Below, one piece after another: positions 24,836-36,545 of a stretch of DNA of 64,000 nucleotides. The DNA comes from Petrosia ficiformis. Lineage: Eukaryota > Porifera > Demospongiae > Haplosclerida > Petrosiidae. The notes below the pieces were generated by a model. It had not been told where the DNA came from, ran no database searches, and saw only the letters and a list, made by a program, of their open reading frames with translations. The stretch spans positions 434,001 through 498,000 of the forward strand of contig OX345637.1 in the NCBI GenBank assembly GCA_947044365.1, written 5' to 3'. The position numbers and the translations under genes are program-made. Within the stretch, counting starts at the first letter, position 1; each line of letters begins with the position of its first letter.

Positions 24836-27800
24836 ATGATGGATAGACTGAAGCTAACCGTTATATGTTTGATCATAGCTATCTCATCAGGTATTATGTA
24901 TCTGTGCGTGTGTGTGTGTGTACCAGTGTGTTGTCTGTGTGGTACCGATACTGAAAACAGCACCGTGCATGTTGATAATTATAATTATGAAGTGTAATTA
25001 GCTTAGTTATGAATGAGTTATATATGCAGGTTCACCATTGGGATGGCCCTTTTTGTCCTATATAACTAGGTGTCCTTATCTCAGAGGTTAACGCATGCGC
25101 ATGTGCAGTTCATACTTGTGTACTTTGTTATGGCTAGTCAATCCATAGTTAAAGTATTAGTCTGCTGAAGTGGTTTTCAACCTCAAAAAACACTATAAAT
25201 TATATATATATATATATAATTATATAAATATCTATTAGATTAATACTCCATACATGTATGTAACATTTATTACTGACAATCTATGCACTCATTCATTCAT
25301 CAATCTATTCATCCACTCCTATATCCATCAATCTGTTCATCCATTTATCAATCTATCCAGCCATCATTTATCAATCTATCCATCCATTCATACTCATTTT
25401 CACCCTCAGTCTGATTGATACTTGTACATTCAGCCATGTAAATTAGGGGTGGGCGGTATTGGCTAATACCGTATCACGGTATTTTGAAATAAAATATCGC
25501 AATACAACTAAATTCTGACTAACCACGTGTTTCTACAATTGGTCACACCCATGAGCATTTTTAGTCAATAAACGATACCTAAAACACCACAAAACAACGC
25601 GTTCAGACTTCTACGATACTAGATCTATATATAAAACATAAATTTTTGACATAATATAGTATAAGCTCAACAACAAGTCACTTATATAAATTGACATGTG
25701 CTACCAAAATAAAGTAACACTTCTCACCAGTGTTCTCACCAGGATTTTGCAATAGGGGGGGCACACGGAAGTGACAAAGTAATTATTATGTCATAGTTAA
25801 TTAATTAATCTTGTATGAATTTCTGTTACAATGGGACCCTTACCCTGCTCTTAGGAAATGGGAATCAATGGTGGAAATACTTTAAATTTATATTTTTGTG
25901 TGTTATCATTTTAAAATAGTATTAATATTCAAAATTAAATTGGTGTTTTTATGACTGATAGAGGGGTACATTTACACTTTAGGGGGTACTGTACCCCTCT
26001 AAAACAACATAGAGAGAACACTGCTTCTCACCACACAAATTTAGCATCTCCTGTTGAAGAATAGATATCTAGCACTCTTTTCTAACTTAATCGCTACTTA
26101 CAAAAGCCTATCAAACACTGCTAAAGCACTATTTCAGCTGGCCATGTGCTCGAAATTATGAGCGTGGCACGTAAATTATTTAATTAATCGTATATTTCGA
26201 TATTTCGGTATGCAAAATTTTGCAATACCGTACCGCGGTATAGGAAAGAATATTGAATTTCAACTAAATACCAGTATACTGCCCACCCCTAATGTAAATT
26301 AGTCTATCATATTCTGTAGTGTCATGTAGCAACAGAGTCTATACAGTGAAAGACAATGATACTAAAACAGTTTGTCTATACGCATCTTTCCAAATGAACT
26401 TTTATATTTATGATCGTAATACCAGTAAAGACACTGGAAAAACACCAGAGGTAAGACATTGTGATAAGCATACATTATATATGTACGTGTAGATGCCTAG
26501 CTTCCCGTATCACACTCACTTTCCACACAGTATCAGGTCATTACACTCCCAGAGAATAACGGATCTATGAAGGTGATGGTTGATGGAGCATGCAATGATA
26601 GCACCATCTTTCAACTGGTGGTGACTTGGATAGATGAAAATAACTACACTGTTATATTGGATTTCCTTAATGTATGTACATTGTATATATATATATATAT
26701 ATATACATGTACATTATTAATGTAATGTAACATGTATTTATTACTAACTTAATTCTTATTGTATGAGGTTAGAAGTAATTGAAATCTTGTTACCCTGATT
26801 CATGTGGTTACCCTGATTCATGTAATTCATTATGGTTACCCTGATTCATGTGGTTGCCCTGATTCATGTAATTCTTTATGGTTACCCTGATTCATGTGGT
26901 TACCCTGATTCATGTGGTTACCCTGATTCATGTAATTCTTTATGGTTACCCTGATTCATGTGGTTACCCTGATTCATGAGGTTCCTCTGATTCATGTGGT
27001 TACCCTGATTCATGTGGTTACCCTGATTCATGAGGTTACCCTGATTCATGTGGTCTCTCTGATTCATTTATTTATTAATATTGTATCAGGTTATAAGAAA
27101 ATGAAATCTAGCAGTAGCTAGAGTTAGAATCAGGGCCACCTGCTTTATACACATGTGTTTGTGATTAGTGAGCTAACCAAACTACTATACCAACTTTCAT
27201 AATCACATGAATGTACACGTACACACACATATATATATATAATATATATATAAATGTACTATCATATACTACACATACATGTACATGTACGCATATATAT
27301 ATATAAATGTACTATCATATACTACACATACATGTACACATATATATATAAATGTACTATCATATACTACACATACATGTACACATATATATATAAATGT
27401 ACTATCATATACTACACATACATGTACACATATATATATAAATGTACTATCATATACTACACATACATGTACACATGTATATATAAATGTACTATCATAT
27501 ACTACACATACATGTACACATATATATATAAATGTACTATCATATACTACACATACATGTACACATATATATATAAATGTACTATCATATACTACACATA
27601 CATGTACATGTACGCATATATATATATAAATGTACTATCATATACTACACATACATGTACACATATATATATAAATGTACTATCATATACTACACATACA
27701 TGTACACATATATATATAAATGTACTATCATATACTACACATACATGTACACATGTATATATAAATGTACTATCATATACTACACATACATGTACACATG

Positions 27801-30800
27801 TATATATAAATGTACTATAACATACATGTACATGTACATGTATGCAACTTTCAATGTTTTATGTTCTCTTATCTTCTTCACATATAAACAGTACAAGAAT
27901 AAAAACTGGACACTTCGTAAAATATCATTTAAATTTGGTATGTGCTTTTACATGCAACTTAGCATGTGTATGTGTAATTATATAGTACATGCATTTTAGT
28001 ATTCTCTCGAAAACTCGAATTTCGATAGAATACTCGGTTCTAACAGATAATATTATTGATCAAAACCAATTTGGAAACATATCATTATCTAACTGTAGGA
28101 ACAGTTTCGAACCAATCTGAAATGATTGATTTCGCAATGAAAAAATCAGTACCAAGGCTATGGTTCAAAGTGAACTTCATGAGAAAACTAAAATGCTCAC
28201 AGTTTCTACAAACAACATTTTTGATTGAAATTACTTTAGAAACATAACAAGGACATCATTATGTAACTCTAGGAACAGTTTCACAAAAATATTTTTTCCA
28301 GTCAACAAATAAGTACCAAGGCTATAGTTCAGGGTAAAACTCGAATTTCGATAGAATATTAAAATGCTCACGTTTCTAACAGATAATACTATTGATCAAA
28401 ACCACTTCGCAAACGTAATAAAGACATCATTATCTAACTGTGGGAACAGCTTCGAACCAATCTGAAACGATTAATTTTGCAAGGAAAAAATCAGTACCAA
28501 GGCTATAGTTTGGGTAAAACTCGAATTTCGATAGAATATTAAAATGCTCACGGTTCTAACAGATAATATTATTGATCAAAACCACTTTGGAAACATATTA
28601 AAGACATTATTATCTAACTGTGGGAACAGCTTTGGATCAATCTGAAATGATTGAAAAAAATCAATACCAAGGCTATAGTTCAGGGTAAAACTTGAATTTC
28701 AATAGAATACTAAATCGCTCACGTTTCTAACAGATAATATTATTGATCAAAACCACTTTAAAAACATATTAAAAACATCATTATGTAACTGTGGGAACAG
28801 CTTCGACCAATCTGAAACAATTGAAAAAAATCAGTACCAAGGCTATAGTTCAGGGTAAAACTTGAATTTCAATAGAATACTGAATCGCTCACGTTTCTAA
28901 CAGATAATATTATTGATCAAAACCACTTTAAAAACATATTAAAAACATCATTATGTAACTGTGGGAACAGCTTCGGACCAATCTGAAACGATTGAAAAAA
29001 ATCAGTACCAAGGCTATAGTTCAGGGTAAAACTTGAATTTCAATAGAATACTTAATCGCTCACGTTTCTAACAGGTAATGTTATTGATCGAAACCACTTT
29101 GGAAACATATTAAAGACATCATTATCTAACTGTGGGAACAGCTTCGGACCAATCTGAAATGATTGATTTCGCAATGAAAAAATCAGTACCAAGGCTATAG
29201 TTCGGGTAAAACTCGAATTTCGATAGAAAATTAAATCGCTCACGGTTCGAACAGATAATATTATTGATCAAAACCACTTTGGAAACATATTAAAGACATT
29301 ATTATCTAACTGTGGGAACAGCTTTGGATCAATCTGAAATGATTGAAAAAAATCAGTACCAAGGCTATAGTTCAGGGTAAAACTTGAATTTCAATAGAAT
29401 ACTAAATCGCTCACGTTTCTAACAGATAATATTATTGATCAAAACCACTTTAAAAACATATTAAAAACATCATTATGTAACTGTGGGAACAGCTTCGGAC
29501 CAATCTGAAACGATTGAAAAAAATCAGTACCAAGGCTACAGTTCAGGGTAAAACTTGAATTTCAATAGAATACTAAATTGCTCACGTTTCTAACAGGTAA
29601 TATTATTGATCGAAACCACTTTGGAAACATATTAAAGACATCATTATCTAACTGTGGGAACAGCTTCGGACCAATCTGAAACGATTGAAAAAAATCAGTA
29701 CCAAGGCTATAGTTCAGGGTAAAACTCAAATTTCAAGAGAATACTAAATCGCTCACCTTTCTAACAGATAATATTATTGATCAAAACCACTTTAAAAACA
29801 TATTAAAAACATCATTATGTAACTGTGGGAACAACTTCGGACCAATCTGAAACGATTGAAAAAAATCAGTACCAAGGCTATAGTTCAGGGTAAAACTCAA
29901 ATTTCAATAGAATACTAAATCGCTCACGTTTCTAACAGATAATATTATTGATCAAAACCACTTTGGAAACATATTAAAGACATCATTATGTAACTGTGGG
30001 AACAACTTCGGACCAATCTGAAACGATTGAAAAAAATCAGTACCAAGGCTATAGTTCAGGGTAAAACTCAAATTTCAATAGAATACTAAATCGCTCACGT
30101 TTCTAACAGATAATATTATTGATCAAAACCAATTTGGAAACATATCATTATCTAACTGTAGGAACAGTTTCGAACCAATCTGAAATGATTGATTTCGCAA
30201 TGAAAAAATCAGTACCAAGGCTATGGTTCAAAGTGAACTTCATGAGAAAACTAAAATGCTCACAATTTCTACAAACAACATTTTTGATTGAAATTACTTT
30301 AGAAACATAACAAGGACATCATTATGTAACTCTAGGAACAGTTTCACAAAAATATTTTTTCCAGTCAACAAATAAGTACCAAGGCTATAGTTCAGGGTAA
30401 AACTCAAATTTCAATAGAATACTAAATTGCTCACGTTTCTAACAGATAATATTATTGATCAAAACCACTTTAAAAACATATTAAAAACATCATTATCTAA
30501 CTGTGGGAACAGCTTCGGACCAATCTAAAACAATTGATTTTGCAATGAAAAATCAATACCAATTTAAGGCTGTAGTTCAGGGTAAAATTCGAATTTCGAG
30601 AGAATACTAAATTGCTCACTATTGATCAAAACCACTTTATAACATAATAAGGACATCATTATCTAACTCTACATGTTACATGTATATTAGTAAAATGGTA
30701 ATATATTTTGTTAATGATATTAATTTGTGACTTAAATAATTGCGATATGCATGGTGACATAGTTGAATAACGGCCCAACACTCATGTGTGTACCTTTACT

Positions 30801-32694
30801 TTTCAAGGTATACTTCAGCCTTTATCCCAGGCCTACAGTTCCTAGCAGAGTTTTTGATAAGTTTTGAAGCTTTGGCGAAATTGGCTCAACAATGGTTAGT
30901 GTATGTGCCACTGAGAATATATCTTGAGCCAACTACAAAAAGTTAATGCTGTTAGTGACAATATAATCACAATTAACTGTGCCACTGGCCCAAAGAGAGA
31001 ACTGTGCAGTGCCAAATAAGAAGCTCTTTGGGCCAATGGTGCGCCATATGAGCTTATCAAAACCACTGGTTCCTAGTGAAATTAATAATAGAAATGATAA
31101 AATGACATGTTCTTGTATACTGTATACACATGTAGATATATGTAATCATTATGTAGGTGATGAAATGGATTCTGATTTGAGATACGAGACTGAAAATGAA
31201 CATTGGTTCAATCGGACATTTCATCCAAATGAGTATTTCTATTGTGATACTTGTAAGGAATTTTCTTTCACTAACGATAGTAGAGCTTGTGTAAATGATG
31301 GCAAAGATTGTTCGTATGTTACAATGGATAACTCGAGAATATATCTTGGTGATTATGAGGATGATAATCCAAAAAGTAAGTCTCTCAGTGTGTGTGGATA
31401 CAGCCAGTCATACAGGACATTGTCCGATAAATCCAGTGAATATCTGTTAAATAGAAACTAAACTGTATACAGAGTATATAGGGTGCAGGACAAGAGGGGT
31501 GCAAATAGGTCAAATGTCCTGTACTTGGCTCAATGTTTCCACACTCCTGCATACACTATATACATTCGTTATTAATCCTTGGTGTGTGTATGCGCTTGCG
31601 CCAGGGTTACAGTACTTGGTTTGTGTGTCTGTCTGTCTGTTACAACAGTCACCACTGAGCTAAATCTTGAGATTCTGACACCTATGAGATCCAAACGATG
31701 CACTCCAGCTTTTTGACTTGTGGATTTTTCTAAAAATGTTTCATTTGAGAGATATAGCAATTTTTACCACTCACCATTGCTGTTTCATGACTTTTGATAG
31801 CAAAAAAAGACATGGAAACACAACTTATCTTGTTTGAAGGCTGTTGCTGTCGAATCACAGCTTGAAATCAAGTATAATCGAAGTAGTGGCTGCTACAACA
31901 TCGAGATGGCTCTAAGCTTATAGCCATGAGGGTCACTTTCTAGCTCCACCTATTTAATTTCATGCATGTACGTGATTGAAGCCAAACAGCCCAAACTGTG
32001 TCTATATACTTCATTAACGCTGAGCTTCTGTTATGGAAATTATGTAGTACTGGTATAGAGTGTAAGTTGTATATATTATATAATAAACACATACATGCAC
32101 ATATATAATTATCATAATAATTATTAGTCAAGTCAGTACTGTCTCTGGAATTATCTTCTTGTCAGTTATAGTTCCTGTTTCCCCATCACACTTGTGTTGA
32201 GGGTTCTGCACTGTGATGTTTAGGATGATTTGTGGTTATAACTGGTGACAATTTGTTGTGAGAGCTGTAACTAGAGTTGTAATTATTTATGCCTCTAAAC
32301 AAAGAGTGTCGCGGTGTTGTAGTAGTGTGGTAAATGTTAGAAAATCAAAATGTCCTTGTGGGCATTCCTTTGTATTGAGTAGCTTACATTCACTTCACAG
32401 AACATGTCATACACATGATCTTCACATATATTCATTTGAACATCCCATAAGATAATCCTACACTGCTCCACGCCAAGGGTTTGGCACTACTCTGGTTTCA
32501 TTAATCTATCTATTTATACAGAGAAGTTGTGTTTGGAAGACTGGATTGCTCAGAGAGAAATCATTGTGCCCATTGCTGTGGGAGCATTCCTATCTTTTCT
32601 GCTAATTATTCTTCTCTTGGCTTATGTTGCAGCTTTCATTAAAAGAAAAGTCATAGAGAAGTCTGGAGTAAGATATAAAAAAGTGGATCGTTAA
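24836..32694 (+). CDS. LAMP: LAMP-family lysosome-associated membrane glycoprotein
   Basis: Model: join(24836..24890, 26320..26450, 26531..26671, 27892..27937, 31157..31375, 32522..32694), 254 aa, phases consistent. Exon 1 encodes a signal peptide (MMDRLKLTVICLIIAISSG). The luminal part has eight cysteines and at least seven N-glycosylation sequons (such as NTS, NYT, NWT, NRT), as expected for a LAMP domain. The last exon encodes the hallmark membrane segment (IVPIAVGAFLSFLLIILLLA) followed by a basic stop-transfer stretch and a short tail with YKKV, a Yxx-hydrophobic lysosome-sorting signal. It is about the size of single-domain LAMPs (LAMP5/CD68 range) rather than two-domain LAMP1/2. LAMPs line the lysosome membrane. 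Introns 1, 3, 4 and 5 are large and full of repeats. The region 26320-26450 is the least certain exon, because two acceptors are close together there and only one keeps the frame. Confidence 0.88.
25444..26291. mobile_element. Non-autonomous hAT element in LAMP intron 1
   Basis: 848 bp with perfect 8-bp target duplication ATGTAAAT (25436-25443 and 26292-26299). The ends are TAGGGGTGGGCGGTAT and, read inwards from the right, TAGGGGTGGGCAGTAT. No transposase is present. A second hAT-like element is nested at 25728-26023. Confidence 0.85.
25728..26023. mobile_element. hAT-like MITE nested inside the element 25444-26291
   Basis: 296 bp with perfect 8-bp target duplication CTTCTCAC (25720-25727 and 26024-26031). 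The ends are CAGTGTTCTCACC and, read inwards from the right, CAGTGTTCTCTCT. It contains short G-rich stretches (near 25756 and 25982). Confidence 0.85.
26790..27068 (+). repeat. 18-bp minisatellite (TTACCCTGATTCATGTGG) in LAMP intron 3
   Basis: About a dozen imperfect copies; some are 28 bp long because they carry TAATTCTTTATGG instead of TGG. A diverged array of the same motif lies downstream of LAMP at 32865-33260. Confidence 0.85.
27244..27835 (+). repeat. 45-bp tandem repeat in LAMP intron 3
   Basis: About twelve copies of a unit beginning AAATGTACTATCATATACTA and ending in a TA run. The period of 45 is divisible by three, which creates long open frames in several registers (15-residue Tyr/Ile/Thr repeats). 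These are not genes: they lie in an intron directly before exon 4. Confidence 0.9.
28010..30650 (+). repeat. Satellite of about 171 bp, about 15 copies, in LAMP intron 4
   Basis: The marker ACCAAGGCTATAG recurs with spacings of about 161-183 bp, mostly 170-172. Each unit contains AACAGATAATATTATTGATC, ACTGTGGGAACAGCTTCGGA and CTCGAATTTCGATAGAATA. A variant pair of units at 28042-28340 recurs almost identically at 30105-30395, so there is some higher-order duplication. Two identical 63-codon frames (28056 and 30119) are by-products of this. Confidence 0.9.
30846..31078. mobile_element. Short hAT-like MITE (family CAGWGTTTTTGATAA), perfect target duplication
   Basis: 233 bp from CAGAGTTTTTGATAAG to CTTATCAAAACCACTG, with perfect 8-bp duplication GTTCCTAG (30838-30845 and 31079-31086). 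It is the best preserved of four copies in the window and lies in LAMP intron 4, 78 bp before exon 5. Confidence 0.85.
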
Positions 32695-32864
32695 AACAAT
32701 ACAGTATATTTGTGTATTACATAATAATTATTTGTATTTTGTAAGCAGTGATGCAGTTTTATGCATTACTAGTACAATTATATATAGTGTGTTGTATGGT
32801 TTCTTGACATTATTTATGTACATTAACAGAAGTAATGATGGGATGAGAATTAATACTCATTGGT

Positions 32865-33260
32865 TCCCCCTGATTCATATGATTCGTGTGGCTCCCCTGA
32901 TTCATGCAGTTCCTTTGAGTCTTATGATTCATGTCATTCCTATGGTTCTTATGGTTCTCATCATTCCTGTGGTTCTTATAGTTGTGATCTCCTGATTCTT
33001 GCAGTTTCCAGAATTCCTACGGTTCCTGGTCCTGATTCCTGTGATTCCTTGATTTCTGTTGTTCTGTTACGTCTCATTCATGTACATCATGGTTCTTGTG
33101 ATTCTTTACAGTTCTCCGGCTCTGATAATTCATGTGGTTCTTTGGATTCCTTATGATTCTGATGGTATCCTGATTCATGCAGCTCTCTTATAGTTAAACC
33201 CCCTTGATTGGTGTACTTCCCCTGATGATGTTCTTATGGTTCCCTTGATTCTTATCATGT
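32865..33260 (+). repeat. Diverged minisatellite of CTGATTCATGTGGTTCC type
   Basis: Irregular 9-18-bp repeats (TGATTC, GTGGTTCC, CATGCAGTTCC) related to the cleaner array in LAMP intron 3 at 26790-27068. The 98-codon Ser/Asp/Cys-rich frame across it is a repeat artefact. Confidence 0.65.
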
Positions 33261-33690
33261 AGTTCTTACCAGTCCTGCTTGTTCCCTCAATATGCATACA
33301 TACATGTAAACCTTGTAATCGTACACTTTGATGTCAGTACAGTGAATACAAAATTAATAATTATATAATTATACTATACAGCTTAGGGTGTTATGTAATG
33401 CGAGTGGGACTACTATATAAAATGGTTGTCATGGTTACTATATGACATCAGTATCTGTGTAACAATACAACATTTCTGATGGCACAAAACCATGTGATGA
33501 TGGCAAAGTGTGTATTTCTGATCACATTACTGTAAAAAATTAATGGCCGTCATTTGTAAAGCTCTTGTTGGGTGACGATTACAAGTAGTTTACTTTTCAT
33601 TTTGATCTATATTGACTATACGGTATAAGGTATATACATGCCATAATAAAGAATACAATTTTTTACTTGAGTTATAAACATGATTATTAT

Positions 33691-33775
33691 ACAGATGTAC
33701 TATCAATTGGGAACATAATGGTTGTTGTAAATTTCCTTTATTATTATGTTTCTAATGGATAGTACATCTGCACTT
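33691..33775. repeat. Imperfect hairpin
   Basis: CAGATGTACTATCAATTGGG at the left pairs with the reverse complement of the right arm (CAGATGTACTATCCATTAGA). The arms are about 30 bp with a loop of roughly 25 bp. No target duplication was recognised, so it may be a small decayed element or a structural palindrome. Confidence 0.5.
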
Positions 33776-34019
33776 TCCATTATGAACACAATAAATTATG
33801 TTTACAACAGAAAGTGAACATTGTATTTTCAATTAGAAATATAACATTGGGTACATGGAAGCGGTTTGTTTAATTCTGGGTCATACGTTAACCTTAATTC
33901 ACATATTGTTTGGGTTTGATGCATGTACGGGCAGCCATTGTTTTTCCTCAATAGAGAGTATGCTAGCATAATCTCTGAAATCATAAATGTAATTGTACAT
34001 GTGTATATCTCAATCCACC

Positions 34020-34280
34020 AGCCAAGTCTTACATGTAGTAGTATTATTATATCTACATGTAGTAGTGTTATTATATATACATGTACATGTAGTAGTGTTA
34101 TTATATACACATGTACATGTAGTATTATTATATATACATGTACATGTAGTAGTGTTATTATATATACATGTACATGTAGTGGTGTTATTATATATACATG
34201 TACATGTAGTAGTATTATTATATATACATGTACATGTTGTAGTGTTATGATATATACATGTACATGTAGTAGTATTATTA
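34020..34280 (+). repeat. 30-bp tandem repeat (TACATGTAGTAGTGTTATTA + TATATACATG)
   Basis: About eight units with period 30. The same unit, in inverse orientation, forms a longer array at 46430-46850 in a YLPM1 intron, and a single related unit occurs near 43370-43400. Confidence 0.85.
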
Positions 34281-34450
34281 TTTTTTTGTTATTTTTTAAA
34301 ACATTTTAAAATTTATTTATTTATTTTTAAACCAACTTCATTTTAAGTGAAATAAATACATATACATACAATAGACAAACCCCAGGACTCAAGATAACCA
34401 AGTAAACTTGGGCTTGGCAAGGGCAGAAACTACACAGTAAGAAATAAACA

Positions 34451-34452
<2 letters not shown>

Positions 34453-34497
<45 letters not shown>
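34453..34497. repeat. (AT)n microsatellite
   Basis: About 22 uninterrupted AT units. Confidence 0.9.
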
Positions 34498-34501
<4 letters not shown>

Positions 34502-34928
34502 TAAAAAATTTAGAATAAGAAGTAAACCAATAAACAAACACAAGCAATGATGTTTGTGTAAACATTAACATAATGGGTTCACCACTTTATCAATTCTTCT
34601 AGTTCTGTGTATTGGAGCAGATGGTTTCACTCCACTAGGAGTGTTTCGAGGCAGAATCTCATGCCACTCAAGATGGTCTTTTAATAGAGGCAAAGATGGA
34701 GGCTGCCTCTCTAGGCTGCACTTCTCCTGAAGAGAGGCAGTTGTGTACAGGTAAAATAATGGACGATAACTCAGCATCGATAAAGTCCCAGGCAACGTTC
34801 ACAGTAACTGTAGTAGTGTCACTAGACAGTGATAGGGGAGAGCTCCTTTCTACCAGCATTTTCTGATCACGTGCCAGTTGTAATATATATATGTACATGT
34901 AGTAGTATTATGGTATATACATGTACAG

Positions 34929-35073
34929 TAAACTCTCAGTACTAGTGTATTAGTGAATGTACAATACAATACACTATAGTATAATTATTATTATTATAGT
35001 ATATACAAGCACCATTACTATAGTGTTTAATATTCCACATTCACTAATACATTAGTATATACCGAGAGTGTAG
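34929..35073. mobile_element. Short palindromic element (possible MITE)
   Basis: The left arm AACTCTCAGTACTAGTGTAT and the following TAGTGAATGT are repeated in inverse orientation at 35035-35073 (read inwards ACTCTCGGTATATACTAATG, then TATTAGTGAATG). Total about 145 bp. No clear target duplication was found. Confidence 0.45.
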
Positions 35074-35237
35074 TCTCATGTACTTCACTAATGTGTGTAT
35101 ATGTGCACTTGTATTCTAAAACTGAGCAGATGCTGTCCTGTATCACTGACCTGGTAATCTGCAATTCTGCAATTTCGTTAATTAGCAGAACAGCATTATT
35201 GCAGTTACTGTACACAAAGGAAATTATTACAACCACA

Positions 35238-35240
<3 letters not shown>

Positions 35241-35268
<28 letters not shown>
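35241..35268 (+). repeat. Poly(A) tract
   Basis: About 28 A residues about 70 bp upstream of the frame-broken ORF at 35337. Confidence 0.9.
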
Positions 35269-35336
35269 TAGTGGTAGCAGTATTGATAGTGTGCTCATAA
35301 AGTATAGTGATATTTTTGCTAATTATCGTGAACACA

Positions 35337-35830
35337 ATGGCATTGGCAATTCCTAATACTTCTCCAGCTGTTCAAAAAATTCAAGAAATTGCTCGGGATA
35401 GTCTCAGTAAGTATGATGATGAAACTATTGCAAATGACAAACAAGCTATGTCAAATGTGTTTGCAAGAGACTACCATGAATTTTGTGACTGGGACACATT
35501 TTTTGACGTATCATCTGAAGGTGTTAATAAAATCATCAAAACGCTTTGTGATAATAACAATCTAAATGGGAGCAACAGTTACTGCTATGCAAAGACGCAC
35601 GATTGTATAAAAAGCATGTGCAAGAAATTGACATCCTTACTGATTATCAAGATCGTGTCATTTGTGGACTATTTGTAAGCTATAAACATAGTGAAGATAG
35701 CTATGATATAGCATTTGCTGTCTTTACAGCAAATTTTAAGATTACTCGTCCAGGAGGTGTATCGCTTGCACAGATGTCAAGATACTGGAAGGTTAAAAGA
35801 ATAGAAAATATGCAACTTGTTTTGATGTGA
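35337..35830 (+). pseudogene. Unrecognised ORF interrupted by a frameshift
   Basis: The ATG at 35337 opens a frame beginning MALAIPNTSPAVQKIQEIAR. Coding character seems to move to another frame near 35585-35600, continuing with YKKHVQEIDILTDYQDRV and GLFVSYKHSEDSYDIAFAVF to a TGA at 35828-35830. Together this would be about 160 residues, mainly helical then beta-like. No signal peptide, membrane segment or known motif was recognised. The two halves could instead be two short chance ORFs, but their composition is protein-like and they abut. Function unknown. Confidence 0.35.
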
Positions 35831-36454
35831 TACTTGATACATGTACAAACAGGAACTTTAATTCCAAAATAATGTATAAACTTTAAAGTGTTTAAGTTTT
35901 TTTTAAATGTATACATATAATTATGATTAATTTTTCTAAATGGAATGGTTCGTTCTTTTTTTACCATATACTTGGTTATATACATCACATCTCCTTATAA
36001 ATTTAAGACCAGTAGTTTGCTTTGTACATGTTCTATAGCTAGCTGTTATCTAGTGGAAAAAGTGCTGATGACTGTAATGTGATTACTTTGGAATCCTGTT
36101 TTCAAAGCTGTTAACATCCCAATAAAATTACTCTACTGTAACATGTCAGTAATCATGAAATGTCTAATTACATGGAATTTACATAATCTATTATGGCTAT
36201 ATAACATCGTTACTAATAGATTATTTCAGTATTTATAGCTGTATTGCACATCAGAACCCTCTTGTTACCTTCACCATTGTGGCATGATAAATAGTACATA
36301 AATATTTGAATCACAAGATTATTTGTCTTGATGTATATACTCTTTACCATATGTAGCACAATGTAATGTAATGATAATCACTATCGAACTTTGGGAAGTT
36401 GAATCTCATCAGGGCGACCCCTGAGTACACTTCGTGACAGTAGTAATAGGTACT

Positions 36455-36545
36455 TTCTGTACGTGTTGTGTTTGGAAGGCTGGATTGACGGTTCAGAGAG
36501 AAATCATTGCTGAGGCTGTGTGTGCATTATTATCATTTTTTTCAG
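36455..36545 (+). pseudogene. Decayed partial copy of the last LAMP exon
   Basis: TTGTGTTTGGAAGGCTGGAT and TCAGAGAGAAATCATTGCTG align with the start of LAMP exon 6 (32525-32600), with small indels that break the frame before the membrane segment is completed. Downstream, 36955-37035 (GTGTATTCCTGATCACATTA) also resembles 33445-33535 (GTGTATTTCTGATCACATTA). This supports an old duplication of the LAMP 3' region rather than chance similarity. Confidence 0.65.

Noticed and set aside
27254..27999. Long open frames (up to 188 codons) of Tyr/Ile/Thr or Val/Leu/His repeats
   Set aside because: They are produced by a 45-bp tandem repeat, occur in several frames at once, and lie in a LAMP intron.
28056..30310. 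Two identical 63-codon ORFs at 28056 and 30119
   Set aside because: They are the same variant block of the satellite of about 171 bp repeated twice, not genes.
27244..30650. CRISPR-like regular repeats
   Set aside because: The repeats are head-to-tail without unique spacers, and the genome is eukaryotic.
31565..31945. Possible dispersed repeat in LAMP intron 5 (CTTGCGCCAGGG, GTCTGTCTGTCTGTTAC)
   Set aside because: The composition differs from the surroundings, but no second copy in the window and no terminal repeats were found.
32860..33156. Ser/Asp/Cys-rich ORF of 98 codons after LAMP
   Set aside because: It is read from a degenerate minisatellite and a competing frame is equally open.
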